DNA of 64,000 nucleotides from Dryococelus australis (GCA_029891345.1 CM057009.1:208128709-208192708); one strand, 5' to 3'. Counted from the stretch's first letter, positions 27,531-38,992 are shown. Made by a program: numbers and translations. The notes: generated by a model not told the origin, from the sequence alone.

Positions 27531-29363
27531 TATTAATTCACTAATAAAGTATATTGTAACATGTCATTAGTGGCAAGGAAGGGAGTAACTAGAATTAAAG
27601 TTCAGATACATGTTATGAGGCGAGGAGTTTTACCAAAGAAAAATAGTGTAGGTTATGTTGGGAACGATAATCATTTAAGGAGCATCATAAAACTAATATG
27701 TTTGCACGTTGTGTAGCGAGACCACAGGACAGGAGGGAGTATGTCCAGCACCACATTTAATTATTAAATTAGTAAAAAAAAACCCAACAACTAGGCAGTG
27801 GACATGGGTAAGGGGATGTTTGAAGAGTGCACGCTTGTGGTGCTGAATTCGCTCTACAATGTGCTATGCGGAATTTTGCTTTCTGTTAGAGAATTTACGT
27901 TTAGAAAGGTTGGTATGCCTGAGGGCATAGGTATTATGAAATGGAATGCAAATAAGTGTGCATGAAAGCAATGGTACTTAATGCTTTTTCTTAATTTATA
28001 TATATATATATACGGTCATAATTACTAAAATGTTTAAGACACAATCAGTTACGTGAACAGCTAAGAAGATCTGCACAATTGGTACAACTGGACAAGTGTG
28101 CAGTCATTTGTTTGACGTGTTACTGTGGCAAAAACACTGAGCTTTTATTTTCACTTCCGCTGTGCAGTGTGGTTATGTTCCTTTTTACACTTCATTTATC
28201 ATGCCTTGGAACAGTGAACAAAAATTTTTTTTTACATTTTATAACATACATAATAGTCTTAATAGCATGGTTACTTACATTATATAAAACAGCAAGAATT
28301 GATTACTGTAATGTAAGGTATGGCTAGTACCATATGGTAGTTTTCATTAATACAGAAGGTTACTAACATATGTGACAAATAAGTACATTTAATTTTACAT
28401 AACACAACCTACCCTTGTGGCAGGACAATAAAGAACTAAGAGATATTAAGAATATATAAAAATACCGCATTTTCCTGTAGGAAATATGTGGCTCGGTGAC
28501 ATGATTACACATTTATGTCTATATTTATTTTACACTATGCCAATTAGGCATGACGTAATTGTAGATGCTTGAATGATTGTCTTTCATGCATAATAAAATT
28601 ATTTACTCAAAAAGAAATGTTTCTTACTTTGTGCACTGTCCTGACAATGTCGTAGCAGATTGCACATAAATTGTTTATGTTTGTATTGTTGTAGCACTAG
28701 TCAGTTGTTCATTTATGTACTGTTTATATCACTACTTTACAGGATGTAAAGTTTTTCACTGTTATTGTGAGTCTGGCTTTTCTCATATTAAGTTTAGGAT
28801 AATTTTGGCTTTTATTATTTCACAGCCATTATACCACTAAGGATTACTTTCAAGTCGTTATATACAAGATTTAATAATGCAATGACAGTCATTCTATTAT
28901 TTGAAATTAAATTGTGATTTTATACAATTAATATTATAGGGTGTGTCTTAGTGCCGTTATCATTGTCATAAAATTAAATTGATTGAAGTTTAGTCATATC
29001 ATCATGTCGGAGATACTTGCCTCAAGATATATTTATAATTATTAAATTTATATCTTAAATGCATATTAGCAGTATGTCTACACTTGTCCTAATAGGGACC
29101 GAGCTACTGGACCTTTCCTTAGGGCCTAAAAGCTACGCCCTTGCTTGTCTAATCTAATGTTTTTGTAAAAAAAATGTGTGAGTTATTTACCATGAAGTTT
29201 ACAGTGAAATATAAAACACAATACTTACATAAGGCCGTACTTTAAGGTCTGATTACCGTAGATGCTACTATAAGTAGTTCTCTGTGATCTAGGGAGCTGG
29301 GTACACAGTAGCACTTAGGATGTGGCTTAGATCCTTGCCAAAAGGATCTATAACTAAATACGT
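27531..29363. other. No gene recognised
   Basis: AT-rich. On the minus strand it lies downstream of the envelope-like gene and might contain its diverged 3' part, but I could not follow a frame beyond the stop at 29364. No copy of the 34781-35543 LTR was found here. Confidence 0.5.
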
Positions 29364-30348
29364 TTACCTTGTTTCAACCTGGTGTTTCAATTTGTTTATT
29401 ACCTGAAATGTAGCATTTACAGCGTTATTTGTAGTGATGAGGTTTTTGGCAAGAGTGTTAACCTGGTTGTCAAGCTGTTGATCATTATTCAAAAGTGCAT
29501 GAAGGTGCTTATTTATAAGTACGTTACAACACCAGCTTGTCATGTCGCCGATGATTTTGATGCCGCGCTTGATGCGGAATCCGCTGTTTACATCACCAAG
29601 GTATTCTCGGAGTATTCCTTGTTCGACTACTTTGATGTATTCATATATGAGTTTTCCATTTGTGCAGGAGTGTGAATTCTGGTTTGTGCATGCAACATGT
29701 AAATATTCATCAAGTGATGCTGGTGTGTTAGGTAGGTGTAAAGGAATTATGTAGATCAGTGGTATACTGTCTTCGTATGTGAAGTCCACATCAGCGGGCA
29801 GACATTAGACTCCCGTGTGAGTGCGGAAAGTAGCGGGCACTGCAAGTGTGGCTGGCAGTACAAAGCAGACTGCAACCATGGCCTTGACAGTGTGCCAAAC
29901 CCAGGAGGCTCCCCACTCCTCGACTGCGACTCTTCCGGTGATTGGTGTTGCCATGGCGACGCTGCAACGCTTGCGCAGAGCGCAACTCACGTTCGCACAC
30001 TGCTACCAACTGGAACTGGGCTGCGGGAGTATCTCGCCTCTATCGGTGTGACGTGATACTCTGGCAGGGGTTGGCGGCCGTGGATTCCTTCTCCACGTCG
30101 CTGTGGCCTTGCAGTCTCCCAGCAATGTGGCGACAGCAAGGATTGCAGTTTGACGCCTCGCGCTGGCTGAACTTTGCTGTAACAGACACGTGCTGAGTGT
30201 AGAGCGACGTCAGCTCGCCCCAGTTGTGGCATGTATCCCCGGCACAGGCGTTGTCTTGTGAAGCAGGAACACTGTCGTTCGGGTACCCTTGTTCAGTCAA
30301 GTTAGTCAATGATACACTGTAACACATTTTAAAATACATTTTAAACAT
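29364..30348 (-). pseudogene. Envelope-like gene remnant of the gypsy element
   Basis: An open minus-strand frame at 29364-29789 carries, at residues 72-75, a basic R-I-K-R site followed by a glycine-containing hydrophobic segment (GIKIIGDMTSWC), as in F-type envelope proteins of insect gypsy retroviruses, where a furin-like cut precedes the fusion segment. Two cysteines lie N-terminal to it. A GC-richer stretch upstream (29815-30348) contains Cys-rich frames with N-x-S/T sites that may be the N-terminal part in another frame. In-frame stops separate the parts, and the membrane anchor was not found. Position after integrase supports the call. Confidence 0.5.
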
Positions 30349-30396
30349 TGATCCAATTATACAAATACATTACACTAACGTGACAAGGCAGGGGTT

Positions 30397-31637
30397 TTAT
30401 GGGACGTAAGCAAGTTTAGTGAGGCGGGTGCAGACAGAATTGAACTTGGGAGCGCCGGTTTTGTTTACTTGGATGCATACCGTAGAGTCACTTAGAATGT
30501 CTGTCACCCTATATGGGCCATGGTAACAGTGTGTAAGCACCTTTTGCCTACCATGATTACACACCCATACGTAATCGTTAATGCACAAGGTACTTGATTG
30601 GTGCATTTTATCAAACTGGGTTTTTGGTGCTGTTGTCCTTGAAGCAAATTGAATTTCGCATTATCGCAATCTTGTAGTAGTTCAGTACACCAGTCATTGG
30701 CGCAATCAAAGTATTTGGCTGCTATAACTAGCGCTGGCAATGCAGCCTCTACACCATGTAGAAGATAAAATGGTGTATATTTAGTTGTATTGACAATTGT
30801 GTTGTAATTAAAACAATTAAATCTACATATATGTCCCAATTGACTTGGTCTGTGTTAGCACATGCTGTTAATTGTTCGCCTACAATGCGGTTTGTGGCTT
30901 CAAATAACCCATTGCATCTAGGGTTATACGCAGTGTTAGTTAACCTTTTTATTCCCAATGTTTTTCACAACTGACTTATTAACTCATTTTTGTAACTAGT
31001 GCCGTGATCTGTTAAAATTTGTTCGGGACATCCAAATTGCAAAATTTCTTGCTTAATGAACATGGCACAAGTAGCGGCGTCTATTGATGGGACTGCCTTT
31101 GCGACAACATCTACTCATGTATTCAGTCATTACTAAAATGTATTTGTTTCCACGCGCAGTGGAGGGAAGGGGTCCTTTTGCATGAAGCGCCCAGATTTTA
31201 GTAGTGGTTGATGTGGAATTAAAGTTATCTGACCTATAGGCTTAGTATTTGGCGCTTTAATTTTTTTGACATACGGGGCATGCACATATATAATTTTTTA
31301 CATCGGTAGTCATTGTGTCCCAGTGATAAGCTTGTTTGATCATTTGCAGTGTTTTAAACACACCAAAGTGTCCACCTCTGAAGATCGCATCGTGATGTGC
31401 TTGTATAATTTCATTTACATAGACTTGTAGCACTAATGTGAGTTTCTGTGGGCCTTGTGGCATGTTTATTTTAAGGTAGATTACACAGTTCGCAGTAATG
31501 CCATAATGGCGACTAAGTCTGCGGTATTTTGTGTCTGCTTGTTGTTGATCCTCTAATGCAAGTTTCAACTGTCTTACGTGTGGGTCACGTTCATATTCTT
31601 CAGTGAAAGGTGACGTGTTGACAGTAATAGGACACAA
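30397..31637 (-). pseudogene. Integrase remnant
   Basis: Retroviral-type integrase inserts element DNA into the genome. The minus strand shows the zinc-binding H-H-C-C domain (HHDAIFRGGHFG ... CPVCQKN, 31257-31637). Then LTDHGTSYKNEL, with the second catalytic Asp in its usual TDxGT context, lies near 30990-31020. TAYNPRCNG with the catalytic Glu region follows, then the HTPFYLLHG and GPYRV C-terminal blocks (30397-30606). The frame shifts at least three times (near 31250, 30960 and 30610), so no product is made. Confidence 0.85.
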
Positions 31638-32329
31638 GTGTAGGATGGAGTCATTGTCAATTTTAATGTATTTCTGCTTGTGGTTTTATGTTGGCAAGAA
31701 GTGTGGTTTTCCATGTTTGTGTAAAATTAATATTTTGCAATTTAATAGAGGGTCTATACAATGTGTTTCTATTTTGTTAGGGTTGCTGTCCATGACGACT
31801 TGTATAATGCGGTTATTATTTTGCAAATGGCGTGTATAGGGAAAATTTCTTCGTTGGCTGTGGCTTTTGCTACTCAAACCTTATCTTTTGACTGTATGTT
31901 GTTTCGAAAGAAGTGTTTGATATCCACCCAATTGTTTATTGTGTATTTTACTAAACTTTTCTCTATCTATTCGTGTTTTTCGGGATTTTCTAATACACAT
32001 TCTGTGAATGCCTTGTAAAGTGATGTGCAGTTGAGCGTGGTTTTTTAAACTGTGTATGTGGCATTATTGATTGTAATGTTTTGGGTTGGTGTCAGTAGAA
32101 GCGGTAATGCGGCTTAAGGCATCTGGTAAGGTGTTTAATGTACCTTTTATAATGTGCTGCTTGAAATCATATTCACTAAGAGCGATAGCCATCTTTTGTA
32201 TGCGAATGTTGTGCTCTGCCATCGTTCATAAATACCTAAGGCTGGCGTTATTGGTCTCTACTATGAAGTATCACCCATAAAAATATGCTGTAAATGATTA
32301 CACAAATAACGAATAGGACCAAGTTCTCT

Positions 32330-32876
32330 GTCTCACATTCCAGCACAATTCATTAAGGGATAACTTCTTAGAGGCAAATGCAATGATATTATGCTGTTTG
32401 GTCTGTGGGTCCTCTTGCATGAGTGTGCTGCCTACTGTGTCTTTACTGGCATCACATGCTAGGATGATCTTTTTCTGCTCATCAAATTTTTTTAATATTG
32501 GAGCTGCTACAATTGCCTTTTTAAGGTCTACGAATGCCTGTTGATGTTTTTCTTACAATTTGTAGGGTACGTTATATTTAGTGAGATCAATGAGTGGCTG
32601 AGCGATTTTAGTGTAATGCATTATATACCGTCGAAAGTAGGAAGTCATGCCCAAAAATGTACACAGTTGTTTAAAATTTGTTGGTGATGCCATGTGTTCA
32701 ATAGCGCGTACCATTTCTGGATCACTAGTGATACCCTGCGGGGTGATAATGTGTCCAAGTACTTTAACTGATTGTTCTGCAAAAGTGCATTTTTTTGTGA
32801 TTATTTTAACATTAAACATGCGCAATCTCTCAAAAACTTTTTCTATATTGGCTATATGTAATTCTAGGTAACTCAT
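32330..32876 (-). pseudogene. Reverse transcriptase C-terminal part and RNase H
   Basis: The frame at 32553-32876 has IEKVFERLRMFNVKI, CTFAEQSVKVLGHIIT and LGMTSYFRRYI, the thumb/connection part of gypsy reverse transcriptase that follows the YxDD active site. After a stop at about 32553 the RNase H start is clear: FVDLKKAIVAAPILKKFDE and ILACDASKDTVGSTLMQ, with its catalytic Asp. The polymerase fingers and palm, including YxDD, are absent: only about 220 bp of protease sequence separates this from the protease active site. Confidence 0.85.
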
Positions 32877-32884
32877 ATGAGTTA

Positions 32885-33130
32885 CCTTAGCTTATGTAGT
32901 ACATGACTACCCAAAAGCATTCATCCTTTTTTTCTGCTATGTAAATATCGTGCTCAATGCTAAGTTCACCAAGCGTGAAGTTCACTTTTCTCTTACCTCT
33001 AATTGGTGTGGTCTCACATGTTACTCTAGTCAAAAAGCACCATTCCATATTGTCGTTGGGTGATTGCTAGGAGGAAGGCCTGAGGGTGTCTGGTCTTCTG
33101 GTCGATCCAGTATCAACGACCATCTCGCAA
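32885..33130 (-). pseudogene. Aspartic protease remnant
   Basis: MVVDTGSTR at about 33097-33122 (minus) is the retroviral aspartic protease active site, here with DTGS. It is followed by GKRKVNFTLGELSIEHDIYI, which matches the flap and C-terminal region. The frame then runs into the truncated reverse transcriptase. Processing of the polyprotein would be its role in an intact element. Confidence 0.75.
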
Positions 33131-34205
33131 GAAACATCATTCAGGGTCCTCTCCACCAGTATTGCATCCCAATCCTGTTTCACTGAGCATATGTGTAAGA
33201 ACATTGGCACTTTCCCTCCAGCAGTCACCGACCTTGGCCCTCCAAGGTTGGTACTTACAAGTTTTCCAAATGTGCTGAATTATCACCTGCCCTTGCTGCT
33301 TCTATTCCCGCTGCTGCTGCTGTTGTTGTGGGCAGTATGCTCTCAGGTGCCCCGGCTGTCCGCATGATTAACATTCAAACCGTTTAGATGGGGGGGAGGG
33401 AGGGGTGGCAAAGCTGTGAAGAATAAATCCTGGAAGCAATGTTGCTCATAAACGTCTATCTTCTTCAGTGTCTTCTTGATGCTGTTTTCGCCATCTTCAT
33501 TCAGCATCATTGCGTATATTCATCTTACTGACTCTACCTTCAGTGCTTGGAGCAGGGTATCCTGTATGGTGTGGGGTTCAACCGAATGTACCACTTGCTA
33601 TACATTGTGTCGGCGATGGCATCAATGAAAAAATGAAAAAAGCGTACTGCGATGTTGCGTTCCTCCTAATGGTGCCCTTCCAGAGATAGGTGGAAAAGCC
33701 ACACAATGTCTTGTCAGAGCTCTTGCAGTGGCTTTCCTGGTTGCTGGGTACAACTTCGCAGTTGGGCATAGTGGTCATGTTGCAGGTATTGTTCATCAAA
33801 ATGTATTTCCAAGGCAGACAGCAGTTTAGGGTACTCCAGTCAATGTAACTCTTGCAGAGATTGTAGTATGTTCAATATGGGCCTCTCTATACAACTGCAA
33901 GATAGTAAGTCAGCTGCTTGTCTGACCATTCATTCAGGAGGATTGCAACTATTTCAAACTAGTTTTGTTTTCTCACCAAAGAATCGGGCCATTGTAAGGG
34001 GTGGACTTGCGACCCTCTTCCCCATGCCTGGCTGCATGCCGCCACCAATGCTACGGAGCTGCTGACTATTCTCCAAGGTTGGTGGGTTGGTTACAACTGG
34101 TACTGCTTCCCCACTAGTCTCTGCCACCGGTGTGGTGATAGTGGAACTCTGTTGTTGATGAAATTCCTGCCATTCCTTCTCTAATACACTCATTTTGTGT
34201 TTCAT
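33131..34205 (-). pseudogene. gag remnant with zinc knuckle
   Basis: The gag polyprotein forms the particle. The N-terminal part is open at 33954-34205 (coiled, Gln-rich: LEKEWQEFHQQQSS). The middle at 33560-33800 contains capsid-like QQPGKPLQEL and RFFHFFIDAIADTMYSKW with stops between. A knuckle near 33350-33385 reads C-stop-S-CGQPGHLRAYC, that is C-x2-C-x4-H-x4-C with a stop inside. A Gln-rich tail follows. Not functional. Confidence 0.7.
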
Positions 34206-34760
34206 TTAATTTTCTACACTGTCCATCATGTAATTTATACTGTTCACTATTTCATTTAGACTGTCCATTCTTTCATTTGCACTGTCAATTATCTCGTCCA
34301 CACAGTTAGTTCTTGTATCCACTAACTTGTCAATGCTTTGTATTTTCCTATCCACATTGTCATTTACAGTATCTATTAGCTTGTCTACATTTTCATTTAC
34401 TAATTCTATTTTCCTGTCAATGTTTTCATTTACAGTCCATTTTCCTGTCTACATTTTCATTTACAATATTTACAGTGTCAATTACAGAACTAATTTGGAT
34501 AATTACATTTTCATTCACTATTTCTTTTATACTACTAATTTAGATATCAAGGATACTAATACTTGCACTTATTTGATTACCTGATCCGTCAATGTTTGCA
34601 GTACTTAAGCTTTGCAGACATTTTTCTAGTTAACATTCATTGCTATGGTTGTACAAAACATTCTTAATTTTGCAGCTTACAACTACTACAACAAATTAAT
34701 TTCTGTAAATATAATTATTTACCTGCCTACTGTTTAATGTAATTTACAATTATATGCCTC

Positions 34761-34777
34761 CATCCTACTTCTGACAA
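34761..34777 (-). promoter_or_regulatory. Primer-binding site, leucine-tRNA-like
   Basis: Three bases after the 5' LTR end the minus strand reads TTGTCAGAAGTAGGATG. This closely resembles the TGTCAGAAGTGGGAT primer sites used by elements primed with the 3' end of a tRNA-Leu (from memory of the family; one mismatch). Confidence 0.6.
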
Positions 34778-34780
34778 CTG

Positions 34781-35543
34781 TGTTACATGATGCCTGGAGG
34801 GTGGGGGGAAGCATATCTGAGTTTGCGAGGAATTGAGGTCTTAATACAAATAAAAGAACCAAATTTGATTTTTAATTTATTTATAATGGTATTATTTACA
34901 ACTATTTTAAACTACCTATCTTCAATATTATTCTTGTTATTCTCAGCGAGTGCAATATTTAATGTCCATCTCAATTCTAGTATAAAAGTGTATATTTTGA
35001 TTGGTCACTTAATTCACACACATTATTTACACATAATCAAGCTGTCTATTGCCATCATTCCAAATATCTGTTACTCATGCATCCTGTTCAATAGTCCTGC
35101 CCGTCAGTCTCTCTCTCCACTGTACAGACTTCACTCTCGCTGATCACTGTCGCTACTCATAGCTCCACTGGCTTGTCACTTCGTTGTCTGCGCACACCTG
35201 ACCCTTAAAGCCATACAATCTTTCAAACTTCAGGCTGTCTGCTCGGAGGCCTGTTGTGGCTTAAGTAGTATTGCTGGTCCAATCTAGAAGGTTCTCCGCA
35301 CCCATAGTCTCGCTGAGAGAGGCAAGTGCGATGACCAGAACTTTCTTTCAATGACAACCCCATAAATTCAATCCACTCAAGGATGGGAGTGCACGAGTCC
35401 TAATAAGCTTATTTCTACAGTGGCAGCACACCTTTGTAAATCTCAGCATACTCCTTGGGTTACCGTTTTCCCCTGACACACTGATTCATTCGCTCGAGCA
35501 GGATGGGTAGAATGAAGCAATGTAAAGCAGCAAGCATGTAACA
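34781..35543 (-). repeat. 5' LTR of the envelope-bearing gypsy element
   Basis: Terminal sequences are perfect 9-bp inverted repeats, TGTTACATG at 34781 and CATGTAACA ending at 35543, with the TG...CA ends expected of LTRs. Length is 763 bp. A minus-strand AATAAA lies at 34876-34881. It is homologous to the solo LTR at 26099-26831, which helped define both boundaries. Confidence 0.85.
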
Positions 35544-36085
35544 GTGTGTTTTTTTAAAAATTTTTTATTGTTCAGTAATAGTTATGTTACATTTGTTGAT
35601 GAGTGTATATTAAATTCACATGCCCAAATTTGTGTCACCAAATGTATAAAATACATGTTTAGATTCATCAATGCAACTTCTATTTAAAAGTAAAATTTAT
35701 TTACAATTTTAATTAAAAAATAGTGACAGCAAATGCAACGAATGTAATATTTTATGCTGTATTTCTCAGGGATTGCAGTAATACATGAGATATTTTACAA
35801 ATAAGAAATGTTTAAGTTTACAATATTAGTATTTGGGATAATACTGTATCACCAACTCTTTTACGCCATATCCATTGTTAAACCTAATATCTGTGTACAT
35901 GTGATGCTGGCTTCAGGGGTTTTATTTGCCAAACATCATTACAGTGTTATTTAGTGAAAATTTGGTTGACAATTGTAGAATTCAATTGCTATGTTGGCTG
36001 CACATCGGTGGTGCTTCCACCATTCTTAATGCATTATTAAATTTTAATGATGAATTGTTATAAACAGAAATTAAGCCAAAATCCA
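35544..36085. other. No gene recognised
   Basis: AT-rich spacer between the gypsy element and a SINE. Nothing recognised. Confidence 0.5.
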
Positions 36086-36089
36086 GCAG

Positions 36090-36300
36090 CGAGGGAAAAT
36101 TGCAAATTTGGTCTGTGGAAATTGTGGTGGACAATGCCACTTGTCTGCAGATTTTCTCTGGGATTTTCCATTTCCCCTGCCCTTACATTCCAGTGCTGCT
36201 CCATACTCATCTCACTTCATTCTCTTGGTTCTCAAGACTTCTATGTTAAGACCTGCTTGAATCTCTTCCCTCCATTGAACTCTGTAGACTGCTCTGAATG
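36090..36300 (+). repeat. tRNA-derived SINE family, copy lacking the tRNA head
   Basis: CCCCTGCCCTTACATTCCAG and the following TGCTGCTCCATACTCATC match the body of the SINEs at 60640-60935 and 47085-47290. The tRNA-like promoter half is missing or unrecognisable. Confidence 0.6.
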
Positions 36301-36573
36301 AGATGGCAACATGGTTGAAATGTCTGTATGGTTTTCAGCAGACAGATGATGTTGAACTTTCAAACTTAGTATAGCATATATTATACCAGCTAATGGTCCT
36401 CCTCTTTTAAGAAAATTGACTGTCTTCCACCATTCTGTTGGTGTTAGTAGTTTTAATAGCTACTTCATGTAGATGAGTCCGACACACGTTGAGTATTGTA
36501 CATTTTGAAAAATTACATTTATTTAGAGTGAACAATGTAGCAGCCATCTCCTTAAAATTAAAGAAATCAGTTG

Positions 36574-36577
36574 AGTT
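36574..36577. other. Target-site duplication AGTT, left
   Basis: AGTT directly abuts the LTR start TGACGTACA at 36578 and is repeated directly after the other LTR at 45481-45484. Confidence 0.8.
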
Positions 36578-36943
36578 TGACGTACAATGGGTTGGATGTT
36601 AATCAAATTTCAAGGAGCTCCGGGGGTTTGTGTTCAAAAAGATAGTCAGTCTCTCCTCTAAAAGGTGTTCAATTCTGATGTGATACAGGGGATATGCCCG
36701 TACACAGAACTGGCAGTGTAGCTTCTCAGCTGGGCACGAAATCTTGGCTAATCAGTTCAAGTCTACGGTTTGGCAGGTATGGCAGATGTAAGGTTACTTG
36801 GGCGACGTTTCAACAAGGCAGGAGCTTTCTGTGGTGCAATTGTATGTGACGGAGTGGTGTAAATTACCGGTGGTCGGTAGACTGAATGTGGCAGGAGTAG
36901 TCAGTGTTAAGTGAGCTATTGCCAGTGTAGGTGGCAGTTAAGG

Positions 36944-37303
36944 CTACTTCAAATACTCTATAATGTATTCAGGGTAAGCTGCCAGTTCAGAGTGTACGGG
37001 TGAAGAGAAAAGGTGGCTGGGCACTGGAACTTCTCTTGGCTCTTGCAGTTGGCGTAGAGCTTGCACCTGTTCTCTGGGAGGAAGGGTAGCTAACTGTTTA
37101 ACTACAGGGGTTTGATATTCATGCACTCGGCCTGATGCAGAGAGTGCCTCCCTAACGTTCTCCTTCACCCCCCCCTTTTTCTGGCAAAAGGCATCAGGAT
37201 GTTTGAAATTACCCCACCAAGCTGCTTTTGATGTGCAGGTACTCGCTTGGTTGAAATCACATCTTTCACCGATAGGGTGTATGGTTTGGTAACCGTCTAC
37301 CAC
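36944..37303 (-). other. 119-residue open frame inside the LTR
   Basis: A minus-strand frame within the LTR, downstream of the poly(A) signal in LTR order. The product would include SKAAWWGNFKHPDAFCQKKG and a Gln/Pro/Arg-rich stretch (LPPREQVQALRQLQEPRE). The other LTR keeps the same amino-acid sequence over about 65 residues (44157-44375) but differs by one base in the C-rich run near 37172/44362, which shifts the frame. I recognise no family. It may be leftover coding sequence caught in an LTR or chance. Confidence 0.3.
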
Positions 37304-37507
37304 TTAAGGGTTTACAGGTCCCCAGCAGTCTGCTCCAGGGAGAAGTAATTGCCAAATGTAGTTTGCGGCTTCACAGACTGTGTACATTTTGGCGGCTATT
37401 CCGTTCCCCACAATCCAGGATTGTTGGAAAGGGATAGCCAATACTAGTGTGTGTTCTGTGAACCAAAGTACATGTTTTGAACGTTGAGTAAGCTACCCAT
37501 GAATATA

Positions 37508-37923
37508 GGCTGTTCACGGTAAAATGAGCATATTTGAAAGCCCTGCTTAAGATCTACTTGTATGAACGTTGTGAATTTCCCGCCTTGTGAAAAATTAACA
37601 TTGATATAGGCCTCATTACTTTATTCATGCGCCAATCATGTGAAACAATAATTATTGGGAAAGAAAATATTTTACAAATCTGGTCATTTTTAAACTTCGA
37701 TGCATTATCAAAAAACAGAAAGCGAAAGGAAAAATTGTAAGTTATCACAAATGTTTACCTAACACTGTTTATCCAACGTTAATATATGGAACTACTTTCC
37801 ATCCGTCATTACCAATTTTACTGGCCGCATGTCACTCGGTGCGCCCGTTAAAATATGTACAGATACTAGCAGTCATTTTTCCTAAGGTTGATTTCAAAAG
37901 TGCTCACTTTATCATGAACAGCC
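37508..37923. mobile_element. MITE nested in the 3' LTR
   Basis: Terminal inverted repeats: GGCTGTTCACGGTAAAATGA at the left, and on the right, read inverted, GGCTGTTCATGATAAAGTGA. Both continue into GCA(C/T)(A/T)TTTGAAA. The sister LTR at about 44692-44697 is uninterrupted at the same point (GTGAATAACTGCAAG), which proves this is an insertion of about 416 bp. Flanks are ATATA on the left and ATTA on the right, so the target duplication is AT-rich but not exact. Related pieces lie at 1-126 and 3293-3480. Superfamily undetermined. Confidence 0.85.
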
Positions 37924-38006
37924 ATTACCTGCAAGTACGTGGCAAGAGTAACTACAAGGTACTACGTCTACAAAGAAGTGGACTCAAAGTAAAAGGTCAT
38001 GCATGT

Positions 38007-38012
38007 TTTATT
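38007..38012 (-). terminator. Poly(A) signal of the LTR
   Basis: AATAAA on the minus strand, about 605 bp after the TATA box in LTR order, consistent with the end of the R region. Confidence 0.45.
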
Positions 38013-38615
38013 TAGGTAAAATAAAAATGTGGTGATAGCGCTCTAGTTCCAGGTCAGCGTCACAAGCATCAACCCTTGAAAACTATCTTTAGGTTGGCCG
38101 GCAGAGGCATCCAACCCAAAAAAGGGTGCGTAGAAATTACTGGTTAACTTCTTGCATTTTTGCGCACGTGTTGTGGAAACAACGTCACAGTATCTTGACA
38201 CTTCACTTGGGCAAATAAGTGTGAGAGTGACAGGATGGTTGTCTTTACAAAGACTATGATATGATCCACTGCAATCATGAGTGAAGGCAGGGGGTTGTAG
38301 GTTTGCGGGGTACATAGCGGATATCTCTTAATTGATGTAATTGTAATCTACCGTAAGCTCTGCTGATGTATTCCATCTGCAACAGGGTATGTTCCAAGCA
38401 ACGTGTGCTGGAACGATGGAAACAATATTAAACAAGCGTGATGACTGGCATGGGCTTGACCAATGCATGCTAGGTGCTACGATGATTAAGCTAAGATTAA
38501 GTAGGGAAGGGGTCAATTCCTGAGCAGTGAGTACTGGAAGAGACTTGACAATTTGATTGGATCCAAGCAGCGTGAGCTAGAAACAAAAACTGCTGCTGAG
38601 ACGCGGGCCGTCTTG

Positions 38616-38624
38616 CCTTTTATA
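38616..38624 (-). promoter_or_regulatory. LTR promoter, TATA box
   Basis: TATAAAAGG on the minus strand, with AGCCAATGAGC about 30 bp upstream and CTCAGCAGCAG just downstream. The same TATAAAAGG with the same spacing is present in the other LTR (45119-45127). It would drive element transcription antisense to TBCD. Confidence 0.7.
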
Positions 38625-38977
38625 CTCATTGTGTGCCGGTGCCCATTGCTCATTGGCTGTTGCACTAGGGCGAGGGGTATTCACTGAGTGGGGGATGTGA
38701 ATGCATGATTTGTCTCTGTGGCTTCACGGGCCGGCTGGAGGGGGATGCAAAATATAAGACAAGCAATATTGCTGCTATTGCGATCTAGCAGGGAGTAAAT
38801 GAACTCGGTTGTCCTCCTTGCATAATACGGTGGACCAGTGAATAATAAAAGATGCAAGGCAGACAATACAATCTTACTTTAAACGTAATCATTTTAAGCT
38901 TCAACCTCCATGTAAAATAGCTCAGGGATGGAGCTTAAGTTATTTAAAACTAATATCTCAAAAAGCAGCATGCGTCA

Positions 38978-38992
38978 ATTCGCCCCCTCTCC
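38978..38992 (-). promoter_or_regulatory. Polypurine tract
   Basis: The minus strand reads GGAGAGGGGGCGAAT immediately before the 3' LTR start TGACGCATG. This is where plus-strand DNA synthesis is primed in LTR elements. Confidence 0.75.

Larger units (their letters stand above)
29364..35543 (-). mobile_element. Gypsy-type LTR element with envelope-like gene (errantivirus-like), 3' LTR not found
   Basis: Order on the minus strand is 5' LTR (35543-34781), tRNA-like primer site, gag with zinc knuckle, aspartic protease, RNase H, integrase, then an envelope-like frame. This is the layout of insect endogenous gypsy retroviruses. Stops, frameshifts and loss of the reverse-transcriptase core make it inactive. 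The sequence at 35544 onward begins GTGTG; with no 3' LTR, no target duplication can be tested. Confidence 0.8.
36578..38977 (-). repeat. 3' LTR (2400 bp, includes a nested MITE)
   Basis: Aligns over its length with the LTR at 44011-45480. It is longer because it holds the MITE at 37508-37923 and keeps about 230 bp (36705-36945) and about 250 bp (38170-38420) that are missing from the other copy. Many substitutions separate the copies, so insertion is old. Confidence 0.88.

Noticed and set aside
29817..30232. Several overlapping open frames on both strands in a GC-richer patch
   Set aside because: Stop codons are simply rarer in GC-rich DNA. Only the minus strand is consistent with the element, and no single frame is convincing.
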